From assembly GCA_049315625.1 (NCBI GenBank), contig JBMOJU010000349.1, positions 1-5,343 of the forward strand: a stretch of DNA of 5,343 bases, given 5' to 3'. This DNA comes from Paracraurococcus sp049315625 (GTDB lineage Bacteria > Pseudomonadota > Alphaproteobacteria > Acetobacterales > Acetobacteraceae). The notes beneath the pieces are model-generated. The model was not told where the DNA came from, made no database searches, and saw only the letters and a program-made list of their open reading frames with translations. A program made the translations under genes and the position numbers. Below, one piece after another: positions 1 through 5,286 of the stretch. The stretch's first letter is position 1, and the number at the start of each line of letters is the position of its first letter.

Positions 1-43
<43 letters not shown>

Positions 44-52
44 CCAGGCGTG

Positions 53-242
53 ACCGCGCCCGGGCGTCGCGGCAACGCCGCGCCCGGGCGTCGCGGCGAC
101 GCCGCGCCCGGGTGTCGCAGTAACGCCGCGCCCGGGTGTCGCGGCGACGCCGCGCCCGGGTGTCGCGGCGACGCCGCGCCCGGGTGTCGCGGCGACGCCG
201 CGCCCGGGTGTCATGGCAACGCCGCGCCCGGGCGTTTCGGCG
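53..242. repeat. 24-bp tandem repeat array, 8 units, hairpin-forming
   Basis: Units begin at 53 (22 bp, two bases short), 75, 99, 123, 147, 171, 195 and 219; a degenerate ninth trails off after 243. Each full unit starts with the 14-bp core ACGCCGCGCCCGGG, identical in units 2-8, followed by a 10-bp tail, consensus YGTCGCGGCR. In most units CGCCGCG at the left pairs with CGCGGCG at the right, giving a 7-bp stem around a 9-base loop containing CCCGGG. The tail is degraded in the units at 99, 195 and 219. The array fills most of the gap between katG and oxyR. Because the period is a multiple of three and lacks stop codons, several frames stay open across it. The unit differences I traced in the longest such frame all change the encoded residue, which argues for a DNA- or RNA-level element rather than a protein. 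Function is unknown; mRNA 3'-end protection, transcription attenuation or protein binding are possible. Confidence 0.93.
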
Positions 243-253
243 ACCCCGCCGCG

Positions 254-278
254 CCCGGCGCCGGGGCGGGGCGCCGGG
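254..278. repeat. Perfect 9-bp inverted repeat (hairpin) after the array
   Basis: CCCGGCGCC (254-262) and GGCGCCGGG (270-278) are exact reverse complements separated by a 7-base loop, so transcript from either strand could form an all-GC hairpin. It sits directly after the 24-bp repeats and about 70 bp before oxyR. No T-run follows on either strand, so it is not a canonical rho-independent terminator. It could still help end or stabilise the katG transcript. Confidence 0.7.
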
Positions 279-350
279 TCGTCGACGGCCCGCTCAGGGT
301 GTCGCCGTGAGGGCGTGACCTGGCGGCCGCATGCCCCTATCGACCCATCG

Positions 351-1280
351 ATGATCCCGCTCCCCAGCCCGCAGCAGCTCCGCTACCTTCTCGCCCTGGC
401 CGACCACGGCCATTTCGGCCGCGCCGCGACCGCCTGCGCCGTCACCCAATCCACCCTCTCGGCCGGCATCATCGCGCTCGAACGCCAGCTCGACGCCGCG
501 CTGCTGGAACGCGGCGCGGCCAAGCGCCCGGTCTTCACCCCGCTCGGCCTCGAGGTGGTAGGCCGCGCCCGCCAGGCGCTGGCCTCGCTGGAAGCGGTGG
601 CGGAAACCGCCGCCGCGGCGCGCGATCCGCTCTCCGGGCCGCTCCGGCTCGGCGTCATCCCGACCATCGGCCCCTTCCTGCTGCCGCGGCTGATGCCGGC
701 GCTGCGCGCCGCCTTCCCCCGCCTCCGGCTCTGGCTGCGGGAGGACCAGACCGAGCGGCTGGTGGCGCATCTCGATGCCGGGCGGCTGGACCTTCTGCTG
801 CTGGCGCTGCCCTGCGCCTGCGGCGATGCCGAGACCCTGGCCGTGGCCGCCGACCCCTTCCTTGCCGCGCTGCCGGCCGGCCATCGGCTGGCGACGCGGG
901 ACCGCGTGCCGGTCGGCGCCCTGGCGGCGGAGCGGCTGCTGCTGCTCGAGGACGGGCATTGCCTGCGGGAACACGCGCTGGATGCCTGCGGCCTGCCGCG
1001 CGGCACCCTGGCGGGGGAGGAGGGGTTCGCTGCCACCTCCCTGCACACGCTGGTGCAGATGGTCGCCAGCGGCCTTGGCGTGACGCTGGTCCCCCGCCTG
1101 GCGGTGGCGGGCGGCGTGCTCGCCGGCACCGCGGTGGAGGTCCGGCCGCTGGATGGCGGCGACGGGCTGGAGGCGGCGCCCGGCCGCAGCCTGGCCCTCG
1201 CCTGGCGCTCGCGCAGCCCGCGCGCCGCGGAGTTCCGCGACCTCGCCCCGGCCATTGCGGCGGCGATGAACGCCGGGTAA
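351..1280 (+). CDS. oxyR: Hydrogen peroxide-sensing LysR-family regulator OxyR
   Basis: The product has 309 residues, the usual OxyR length. Residues 6-65 form the LysR winged-helix DNA-binding domain (QLRYLLALADHGHFGRAA, then VTQSTLSAGI as the recognition region). Residues 95-300 form the LysR substrate-binding fold. The redox centre is intact: in LEDGHCLREHALDACG the cysteines fall at 204 and 213, with the same nine-residue step as Cys199/Cys208 of E. coli OxyR. In that family peroxide oxidises the pair to a disulfide, which switches the factor to activate katG, ahp and related genes. The ATG at 351 is chosen because the protein then begins where OxyR proteins normally do; the open frame reaches back to 213 only by running through the repeat array. 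No good Shine-Dalgarno precedes 351. It lies downstream of katG in the same direction and 30 bp before the desulfinase gene. Confidence 0.93.
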   Translation: MIPLPSPQQLRYLLALADHGHFGRAATACAVTQSTLSAGIIALERQLDAALLERGAAKRPVFTPLGLEVVGRARQALASLEAVAETAAAARDPLSGPLRLGVIPTIGPFLLPRLMPALRAAFPRLRLWLREDQTERLVAHLDAGRLDLLLLALPCACGDAETLAVAADPFLAALPAGHRLATRDRVPVGALAAERLLLLEDGHCLREHALDACGLPRGTLAGEEGFAATSLHTLVQMVASGLGVTLVPRLAVAGGVLAGTAVEVRPLDGGDGLEAAPGRSLALAWRSRSPRAAEFRDLAPAIAAAMNAG

Positions 1281-1293
1281 CGGGATTCCGGGC

Positions 1294-1302
1294 GAGGAAG
1301 GG
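1294..1302 (+). promoter_or_regulatory. Ribosome binding site of the desulfinase gene
   Basis: The purine run GAGGAAGGG lies 8 bases before the ATG at 1311, a near-ideal Shine-Dalgarno position. It fixes the start codon. With only 30 bp between the oxyR stop and this start, it suggests translation from a shared oxyR transcript. Confidence 0.75.
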
Positions 1303-1310
1303 ATACGGAC

Positions 1311-2519
1311 ATGGATGGGCTGACGCCCGAACAGGCGCGGCTGCGCGACCGGGCCCGCGAATTGGCGCAGGAGGCCGCGGCCCAGGCCGCCGAGACCGAC
1401 CGCACCGAGCAATACCCCTGGCCGATGGTCCGCCGGATGACCGAGGCCGGGTTCATGGGCATGACGGTGCCGCGCGCCTGGGGTGGGCCGGGGCATTCCT
1501 ACCTGGATGCCGTCCTGGTCATCGAGGAACTCGCCAAGGCCTGCGCCGTCTGCGGCCGCATCGCGGTCGAGGCCAATATGGGCGCGATCGGCGCGGTGAT
1601 GGCCTATGGCACCGCGGCGCAGCAGCGGCTGGCGGCGGACCTCGTCCTGTCCGGCGACAAGCCGGCGATCTGCATCACCGAGCCCGAGGCCGGCTCGGCG
1701 GCGACCGAGATGACGACCCGGGCGGTCCGCCGCGGCGACACCTGGGTGATCGACGGGGTGAAGCACTGGATCACCGGCGGCGGCGTCTCCCGCCTTCACC
1801 TCATTTTCGCCCGCGCCTTCGAGAACGGGGTGGATCGCGGCATCGGCGGCTTCCTGGTGGTGCGCGACGCGGCCGGCAACCCGCCCGGCCTGGTCATCCA
1901 TCGCCGCATCCCGTCCATGGGCCTGCGTGGCATGCCGGAGGCGGAGATCCACCTGCGTGGGCTGGAGGTGCCCGATGCCATGGTGCTGCGGCCGGCCGGC
2001 GGCAGCGGCTTCGGCCGGCTGATGGAGGCCTATAACGGCCAGCGGGTCGGCGCCGCGACCGCCGCGCTGGGCATCGCCGCCGGCGCCTACGACCACGCGC
2101 TGGACTACGCCCAGGCGCGCCGGCAATTCGGCCGGCCGATCGCCGAATTCCAGGGGCTGGCCTGGATGCTGGCCGACATGTCGATCAAGCTGGAGGCCGC
2201 CCGCGCCTTGATCTGGCGCGCCGCCCGCAGCGCCGGGCCGGGCGATGGGGTACCCGGCTTCCCCGACCGGCTGGCCGCCGCCCAGGCCAAGGTGCTGGCA
2301 GCCGACACCGCGATCGAGGTCACCAACCAGGCGCTGCAGGTCTGGGGCGCGGCCGGCTACAGCCGGGAGAATCCGCTGGAGCGGCATGTGCGGGATGCGC
2401 GGATGTTTGCCATCGCCGGCGGCACGGCGCAGGTGCTGCGGACCCAGGTGGCGGAGCGGATCCTCGGCCGCAAGCTGCCGCAGACGCGGGACGGGTTCCT
2501 TCGGCAAGCCGCTGAATAG
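1311..2519 (+). CDS. acd: 3-Sulfinopropanoyl-CoA desulfinase-like acyl-CoA dehydrogenase-fold flavoprotein
   Basis: This 402-residue protein has the full acyl-CoA dehydrogenase layout: N-terminal helical domain (about 1-115), beta domain with the flavin-contacting ITEPEAGSAA (122-131) and WITGGG (153-158), and C-terminal helical domain (about 230-385, with ARRQFGRPIAEFQG). It lacks the base a dehydrogenase needs. The usual Glu of the YEGT motif is Gly370 (IAGGT), and the alternative Glu before Arg in the isovaleryl-CoA type is Gln244 (YNGQR). The published Acd of Advenella mimigardefordensis DPN7 has the same exchanges (Gln246, Gly366) and needs Arg84; here Arg83 lies in CGRIAVEANMGAIGAV. TEQYPW, GDKPAICI, AGGTAQVLRTQVA and KLPQTRDG also recall that enzyme. 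That family converts 3-sulfinopropanoyl-CoA to propanoyl-CoA and sulfite, without dehydrogenation, in breakdown of 3,3'-dithiodipropionate and related organosulfur acids. It may share an operon with oxyR. Substrate here is inferred; a non-dehydrogenating relative remains possible. Confidence 0.85.
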   Translation: MDGLTPEQARLRDRARELAQEAAAQAAETDRTEQYPWPMVRRMTEAGFMGMTVPRAWGGPGHSYLDAVLVIEELAKACAVCGRIAVEANMGAIGAVMAYGTAAQQRLAADLVLSGDKPAICITEPEAGSAATEMTTRAVRRGDTWVIDGVKHWITGGGVSRLHLIFARAFENGVDRGIGGFLVVRDAAGNPPGLVIHRRIPSMGLRGMPEAEIHLRGLEVPDAMVLRPAGGSGFGRLMEAYNGQRVGAATAALGIAAGAYDHALDYAQARRQFGRPIAEFQGLAWMLADMSIKLEAARALIWRAARSAGPGDGVPGFPDRLAAAQAKVLAADTAIEVTNQALQVWGAAGYSRENPLERHVRDARMFAIAGGTAQVLRTQVAERILGRKLPQTRDGFLRQAAE

Positions 2520-2529
2520 GCCGGCTCGA

Positions 2530-2573
2530 GCGCGATGGGTTGAGGCGAGAGCGCCAAAAAGCCTGAATCGCGC
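2530..2573. repeat. Imperfect palindrome downstream of the desulfinase gene
   Basis: GCGCGAT (2530-2536) pairs with ATCGCGC (2567-2573). Inside, TTGAGGC (2540-2546) pairs with GCCTGAA (2561-2567) apart from one mismatch, and GGCG-AGAG-CGCC (2544-2555) forms a small alternative hairpin followed by five A. The arms start 11 bp after the desulfinase stop. There is no T-run on the plus strand, so it is not a classic terminator for that gene. The nested layout resembles dispersed REP-like intergenic palindromes, but copy number cannot be judged from one window. Confidence 0.5.
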
Positions 2574-2631
2574 GACCAGACGATTGCTGGAGTTTGCGGC
2601 GTGAGCGCGAACGAACGCAGCAGGCTCCAGG

Positions 2632-2660
2632 TTGACATGGCGACGCCGTTTCCCTAGACG
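2632..2660 (+). promoter_or_regulatory. Probable sigma-70-type promoter of rpmJ
   Basis: A perfect TTGACA at 2632-2637 is followed 17 bp later by TAGACG at 2655-2660. That -10 keeps the T, A and A of positions 1, 2 and 4 of TATAAT, which is acceptable for alphaproteobacterial housekeeping promoters that rely on a strong -35. Transcription would start near 2667, leaving a leader of about 40 bases. A modest Shine-Dalgarno AAGG (2694-2697) lies nine bases before the rpmJ ATG. The promoter would let rpmJ be expressed independently of the desulfinase gene. Confidence 0.6.
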
Positions 2661-2706
2661 CTCCGCCTCTCTTTTGCTGCCGCACGGCGTTCCAAGGTCC
2701 AGTCCG

Positions 2707-2832
2707 ATGAAGATCCGCAACAGCCTGAAGTCCGCCAAGACGCGGGACAAGAACTGCGTCGTGGTGCGCCGCCGTGGCCGCATCTACGTGCTGAACAAGA
2801 AGAACCCCCGCCTGAAGGCCCGCCAGGGCTGA
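2707..2832 (+). CDS. rpmJ: 50S ribosomal protein L36 (bL36), zinc-free type
   Basis: The product has 41 residues: it begins MKIRNSLKSAKTRDKN and ends NKKNPRLKARQG, the hallmark ends of bL36, the smallest protein of the large ribosomal subunit, which binds 23S rRNA. The RRRGRIYVLNKKNPR core is also typical. It is the C-minus form: the four zinc ligands (three Cys and one His) of the classic 37-38-residue L36 are missing, with only Cys17 left. Such zinc-independent L36 proteins are normal in alphaproteobacteria. An upstream in-frame ATG at 2632 would add 25 unrelated residues and is rejected, because 2707 gives the conserved N-terminus. The gene stands alone, with its own promoter before it and a strong terminator about 70 bp after it. 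Confidence 0.96.
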   Translation: MKIRNSLKSAKTRDKNCVVVRRRGRIYVLNKKNPRLKARQG

Positions 2833-2851
2833 CCAGGCCGGGCCGCGCCTG

Positions 2852-2868
2852 CGCCGCCCTAGGCGGCG
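2852..2868. repeat. Short GC-rich hairpin after rpmJ
   Basis: CGCCGCC (2852-2858) pairs perfectly with GGCGGCG (2862-2868) around a three-base CTA loop. It lies between the rpmJ stop and the terminator, has no T-run, and may simply stabilise the 3' end of the short rpmJ mRNA. Confidence 0.5.
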
Positions 2869-2904
2869 GCGGGGCCGGCCGGGATGCGTCGCAGGGTTGC
2901 CGAC

Positions 2905-2936
2905 CCCGCCGCCGGCCTGGCCGCGGCGGGTTTTTT
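2905..2936 (+). terminator. Rho-independent terminator of rpmJ
   Basis: CCCGCCGC (2905-2912) and GCGGCGGG (2923-2930) form a perfect 8-bp GC stem with a 10-base loop, followed at once by six T (2931-2936). This is the classic intrinsic terminator. It points in the rpmJ direction and lies 72 bp after the stop codon. Confidence 0.92.
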
Positions 2937-3004
2937 GCGTGCGCGGTGGATTGGGCTGGACCTTATCACCGACGCACGATATAGGAATATTGTCAAATCC
3001 CCCT

Positions 3005-3032
3005 CATGCCGGCCTGGGCCGGGCCCGGCATG
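3005..3032. repeat. Perfect 8-bp inverted repeat, 12-base loop
   Basis: CATGCCGG (3005-3012) is the exact reverse complement of CCGGCATG (3025-3032). No T-run adjoins it on either strand, so an intrinsic terminator is not supported. It lies in the convergent gap; a mRNA 3'-end or protein-binding role is possible but unproven. Confidence 0.55.
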
Positions 3033-3072
3033 GTCGACCAGCGCCGCGGCCGGGGCGCAGCGGGGCGGTCGA

Positions 3073-3110
3073 GGCGGTTTTTTTCCTCAATCGCTGAGGC
3101 CGTAACCGCC
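3073..3110. repeat. Nested inverted repeat containing a seven-T run
   Basis: An outer stem GGCGGT (3073-3078) with ACCGCC (3105-3110) encloses an inner stem CCTCA (3085-3089) with TGAGG (3095-3099). Seven T (3078-3084) lie on the left side between the two stems. The T-run is inside the structure rather than after it, so on neither strand does this make a standard terminator. Confidence 0.5.
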
Positions 3111-3123
3111 GAAAGCCGCCCAG

Positions 3124-3160
3124 GAGGCCGGATCCCGGCGGAAATGCCCGCTCCGGCCTC
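3124..3160. repeat. Perfect 9-bp inverted repeat, possible 3' end of the minus-strand unit
   Basis: GAGGCCGGA (3124-3132) is the exact reverse complement of TCCGGCCTC (3152-3160), with a 19-base loop. It begins about 50 bp beyond the stop of the substrate-binding protein gene in that gene's direction, where a transcript end would be expected. There is no T-run after it on the minus strand, so it would have to act as an RNA-stabilising hairpin or with Rho. On the plus strand an AT-rich stretch follows, but it has no uninterrupted T-run. Confidence 0.5.
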
Positions 3161-3211
3161 AATTCGATTTATTGGATTTGGCGCGGTTTGAGCCGGCCGG
3201 TCCCGCCGGGC

Positions 3212-4249
3212 TCAGGCCTTGCCGATGCCCTTGTTGACCAGCGAAAGGTCGAACGCCTTCTTCCAGTCGAGCGTCGCCGGCAGCACGCCGATCTCCGCCA
3301 CCGCGGCATGGAAGCGCTGCCAGCGGGCCTCGGTCATCGCGCCGATGCCCAGCGTCGCGGCGTCGCCCGAGCGGACCAGTCCCGCCTCGTTCATCATCTT
3401 CGTCCCGAAGGCGATCAGGTCGTCGCCCATTTCCGGGTTGTGCGCCTTGATCATCGCATTGGCGGGTGCCGTGTCGACGCCGCCGGCCGGGCCCTTCAGG
3501 TACTGGTCCCAGCCGGCCATGGTGGCGTCGACGAAGCGCTGGATCACCTCCCGCCGGTCGGCCAGGGTCTTGGCGCCGATGTTGATGGTGGTGCCGTAAT
3601 TCTCGAAGCCGGCATCGTGCAGCAGCAGCAGGTCCGGGTTCACCCCGGCTTGGCGGATGGTGAAGGGCTCGGAGCCCAGATAGCCCTGCTGGATGATCTG
3701 CTTGTCGGCCAGGAAGGGCTGCATGTTGAAGGTGTAGGGGCGGAGCTGGTCGTCCTTCAGCCCGTACTTCTTCACCAGGAAGGGCCACCAGGTCACCCGC
3801 GCCTCGGCGCCGACCAGGATGGTGCGGCCGCGCAGCGCCTCGAACCCGGTGAAGCCGGTGTTGGGATGCGCGATCAGCACCTGCGCATCCTTCTGGAAGA
3901 TCGCGCCGATGCAGAGGAAGGGGATGGATTCGCGGACGAAATTCAGTGCCGAGAGGCCGTTGCCCATGGCCATGTCGACCCGTCCGCCGAGCAGGAGCTG
4001 GGCCGGGTTGATCTGCGGCCCACCGGTGCGGAGTTCGACCTCCAGCCCCGCGTTGCGATAGAGGCCGGCGGCCTGCGCCTGGTAGAAGCCGCCATGCTCG
4101 GCCTGGGCGCGCCAGTTGGTGATGAAGCTCACCTTGTCGAGCTTCGGCTGGGCCCGGGCCGGGGAGGGGGCGGCGACCAGCAGCGGCGCCCCGGCGCCGA
4201 GCAGCCCGAGCGCCGCGCGGCGCGAGACGGTGAAGCGGTGCGTGGTCAT
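3212..4249 (-). CDS. Exported ABC transporter substrate-binding protein, NMT1/THI5-like
   Basis: The product has 345 residues. Residues 1-33 are an export signal with a twin-arginine-like SRRAALGLL (Arg10, Arg11), a hydrophobic stretch and a likely cleavage ARA|Q after 33, so the protein should act in the periplasm, perhaps via Tat. The mature part starts like the NMT1/THI5-type binding domain: VSFITNWRAQAEHGGFYQAQ, AGLYRNAGLEVEL, then PQINPAQLLLGGRVDMAMGN. These proteins deliver ligands such as thiamin pyrimidine precursors, riboflavin, nitrate or alkanesulfonates to an ABC importer. The ligand cannot be told here. The start at 4249 is preferred over the in-frame 4303 because AGGGAG (minus strand, 4264-4259) lies 9 bases before it and it puts the signal at the N-terminus. 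No permease or ATPase gene is in the window. Upstream, 57 bp away, is a broken DUF29 gene in the same direction. Confidence 0.87.
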   Translation of the reverse strand: MTTHRFTVSRRAALGLLGAGAPLLVAAPSPARAQPKLDKVSFITNWRAQAEHGGFYQAQAAGLYRNAGLEVELRTGGPQINPAQLLLGGRVDMAMGNGLSALNFVRESIPFLCIGAIFQKDAQVLIAHPNTGFTGFEALRGRTILVGAEARVTWWPFLVKKYGLKDDQLRPYTFNMQPFLADKQIIQQGYLGSEPFTIRQAGVNPDLLLLHDAGFENYGTTINIGAKTLADRREVIQRFVDATMAGWDQYLKGPAGGVDTAPANAMIKAHNPEMGDDLIAFGTKMMNEAGLVRSGDAATLGIGAMTEARWQRFHAAVAEIGVLPATLDWKKAFDLSLVNKGIGKA

Positions 4250-4258
4250 GCGGTCGTT

Positions 4259-4264
4259 CTCCCT
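4259..4264 (-). promoter_or_regulatory. Ribosome binding site that decides the binding-protein start
   Basis: The minus strand reads AGGGAG here, 9 bases upstream of the ATG at 4249. It supports that start over the upstream in-frame candidate at 4303, which would add 18 residues ahead of the signal peptide. Confidence 0.7.
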
Positions 4265-4306
4265 GCTCGGCAGGAAAAGTGGCACGCCCAGCCGCCGGCG
4301 CAAGCG

Positions 4307-4794
4307 TCAGCCGACGGCGGGCGGGAGCAGCCGGGCGACGAGGGCTTCGGGTTCGACCGCGTCGTCGAGCAACTCATCGAGGGTGAAGGGGCACGCCACC
4401 GGCAGGGGCGGCGGGGTCGCGCCGAAGCGGCGCAGCGACCGCTCGGCCTGGCGCGCCGCGCGTCGCCAGATCATCGGCAGGTCCAGCCGCTGCCGCATGC
4501 TCGGGGCGAAGGCGCGCAGCGCCGCCTGAGGGAACACGCCCATTTCGTCCAGCCAATGCGGCACGCGATCCGTGCCCGGCGCCGCCGCCGCCTTCACCGC
4601 ATGGACCAGGATGTTGAAGATCTGGCTCTCCACCGCCGCGAGCTCGGACCGCCCCACCGCCTCGACCTCCTCCGCGATGTTCTCCAGGTCGAGTGCGTTG
4701 GGAGCCCGGCGCCGGGCTTCAGGCCACGTAGCAGCCCCGCCTGGTGCTCCGACCAGGCGAGGATGTCGTCGTCGTAGGACGGAACACGGTCCAT
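4307..4794 (-). pseudogene. DUF29-family gene interrupted by a one-base frameshift
   Basis: Two overlapping minus-strand frames together give one DUF29 protein of about 162 residues, a normal length. From the ATG at 4794 (GGAGG 7 bases upstream, at 4806-4802) the first frame reads MDRVPSYDDDILAWSEHQAG LLRG, the usual DUF29 start (YDxDxxAWxxxQAxLLR). Homology then jumps to another frame reading NALDLENIAEEVEAVGRSEL, the second family signature, and on to the stop at 4307. The switch must lie roughly at 4700-4722, around the perfect 14-bp palindrome at 4704-4717. The total span of 488 bases is one short of a multiple of three, so a single missing base explains it. DUF29 function is unknown; members are often multi-copy in alphaproteobacteria and cyanobacteria. 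It may be a true pseudogene or a sequencing error; programmed frameshifting is less likely. It lies 44 bp after the membrane protein gene and 57 bp before the binding-protein gene. Confidence 0.85.
4704..4717. repeat. Perfect 14-bp GC palindrome at the DUF29 frameshift
   Basis: The bases GCCCGGCGCCGGGC equal their own reverse complement. The palindrome sits exactly where the DUF29 reading frame changes. All-GC palindromes tend to lose or gain bases through polymerase slippage and also cause compression errors in sequencing, so it is a likely cause of the frame break. Confidence 0.8.
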
Positions 4795-4838
4795 CGCGGC
4801 GCCTCCGCGGCGGATTTGGTGGCCTGCGCGGACCGAAT

Positions 4839-5279
4839 CTAGGCCCGCAGGTTCAGCGGCTTGATCAGCATCAGCGCCAGCCCGAAGCCCCAGGCGCCGT
4901 TGTACAGCAGCCCGCGCCAGGGGATGGCGCCGTTCCAGGTCGGCAAGCCCTTCAGATAGGGCACCAGGGAAACCGCCACCGCGGTCAGCGCCACCGCGCC
5001 GAAGATGGTGGCGAAGAGGATCGCCGGTGGCCGCAGCTTTGCCAGGATCAGGGTCAGCACCATGCCCCAGATCCCGCCCCAGAAGGATTGGGATCCGATC
5101 ACCGGCACGCCGAGCGGCTTGGTCGGTGCCAGGTTGAAGGGCGGGTTGGTCTTGCCGAAGAACGCCACCACCGCCGGGATGTCGTTCCCGACGTGGTAGA
5201 GCAGGAAGGCGGTGCCCTGGTGGAAGACCGGGACCGCGACGAAGCCGGCAATGAAGCCGAGGATCAGGATGCGGGGCAT
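4839..5279 (-). CDS. Small conserved membrane protein of unknown function
   Basis: The 146-residue product is strongly hydrophobic, with four likely membrane segments: about 4-28 (ILILGFIAGFVAVPVFHQGT), 66-81 (SFWGGIWGMVLTLILA), 85-108 and 121-140. The first loop is proline-rich with PPFNLAPTKPLGVPV (46-60). The combination FHQGT, PPFN, LGVP and FWGGIWG recalls an uncharacterised inner-membrane family seen in proteobacteria; I know of no assigned function. His20 and Gln21 inside the first helix and Trp67, Trp71 and Trp121 at helix ends look conserved in style. The ATG at 5279 has no convincing Shine-Dalgarno (the nearest AGGA is about 16 bases away), and a possible promoter would place the transcript start almost at the ATG. 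It is first of three same-strand genes, followed 44 bp later by the broken DUF29 gene. Confidence 0.75.
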   Translation of the reverse strand: MPRILILGFIAGFVAVPVFHQGTAFLLYHVGNDIPAVVAFFGKTNPPFNLAPTKPLGVPVIGSQSFWGGIWGMVLTLILAKLRPPAILFATIFGAVALTAVAVSLVPYLKGLPTWNGAIPWRGLLYNGAWGFGLALMLIKPLNLRA

Positions 5280-5286
5280 ATGTTAC

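Larger units (their letters stand above)
2937..3211. other. Non-coding gap between convergent transcription units
   Basis: This stretch lies between the rpmJ terminator and the stop codon of the substrate-binding protein gene, which runs toward it. Short open frames exist on the plus strand, but they lack family resemblance and ribosome sites, and some overlap one another. What can be seen is an AT-rich island (about 2978-3000) and three inverted repeats, listed separately. No tRNA, small-RNA promoter or attachment site was recognised. Confidence 0.7.

Noticed and set aside
53..242. CRISPR array.
   Set aside because: Units are head-to-tail with a 24-bp period and no unique spacers; the variable part is only 10 bp and is itself a degraded repeat.
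213..350. An N-terminal extension of OxyR starting at 213.
   Set aside because: The extra 46 residues come from repeat-array DNA and resemble nothing in OxyR; the conserved N-terminus begins at 351.
336..355. An OxyR or LysR operator just before oxyR (ATCGA repeats around the start codon).
   Set aside because: The short repeats overlap the start codon and do not match the OxyR ATAG-N7-CTAT pattern.
294..2783. An 829-codon open frame on the minus strand spanning oxyR, the desulfinase gene and rpmJ.
   Set aside because: It is the antisense shadow of GC-rich plus-strand genes. Its low-complexity protein rich in Arg, Gly, His and Pro has no recognisable domain, while the plus frames encode clear families.
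2991..2996. A TTGACA on the minus strand as a promoter -35.
   Set aside because: No acceptable -10 element lies 16-18 bp downstream, and no gene follows in that direction before the convergent rpmJ terminator.
3034..3084. A second rho-independent terminator on the plus strand ending in the T-run at 3078-3084.
   Set aside because: Possible stems (CGACC with GGTCG) are weak and separated from the T-run by extra bases; the terminator at 2905-2936 already ends the unit.
3188..4777. A 529-codon plus-strand open frame opposite the binding-protein and DUF29 genes.
   Set aside because: It is antisense to two recognisable families and has shadow-type composition with no domain.
4594..4794. The 66-codon first DUF29 frame as an independent small protein.
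   Set aside because: After the LLRG motif it loses family resemblance while the second signature continues in another frame, so it is half of a broken gene.
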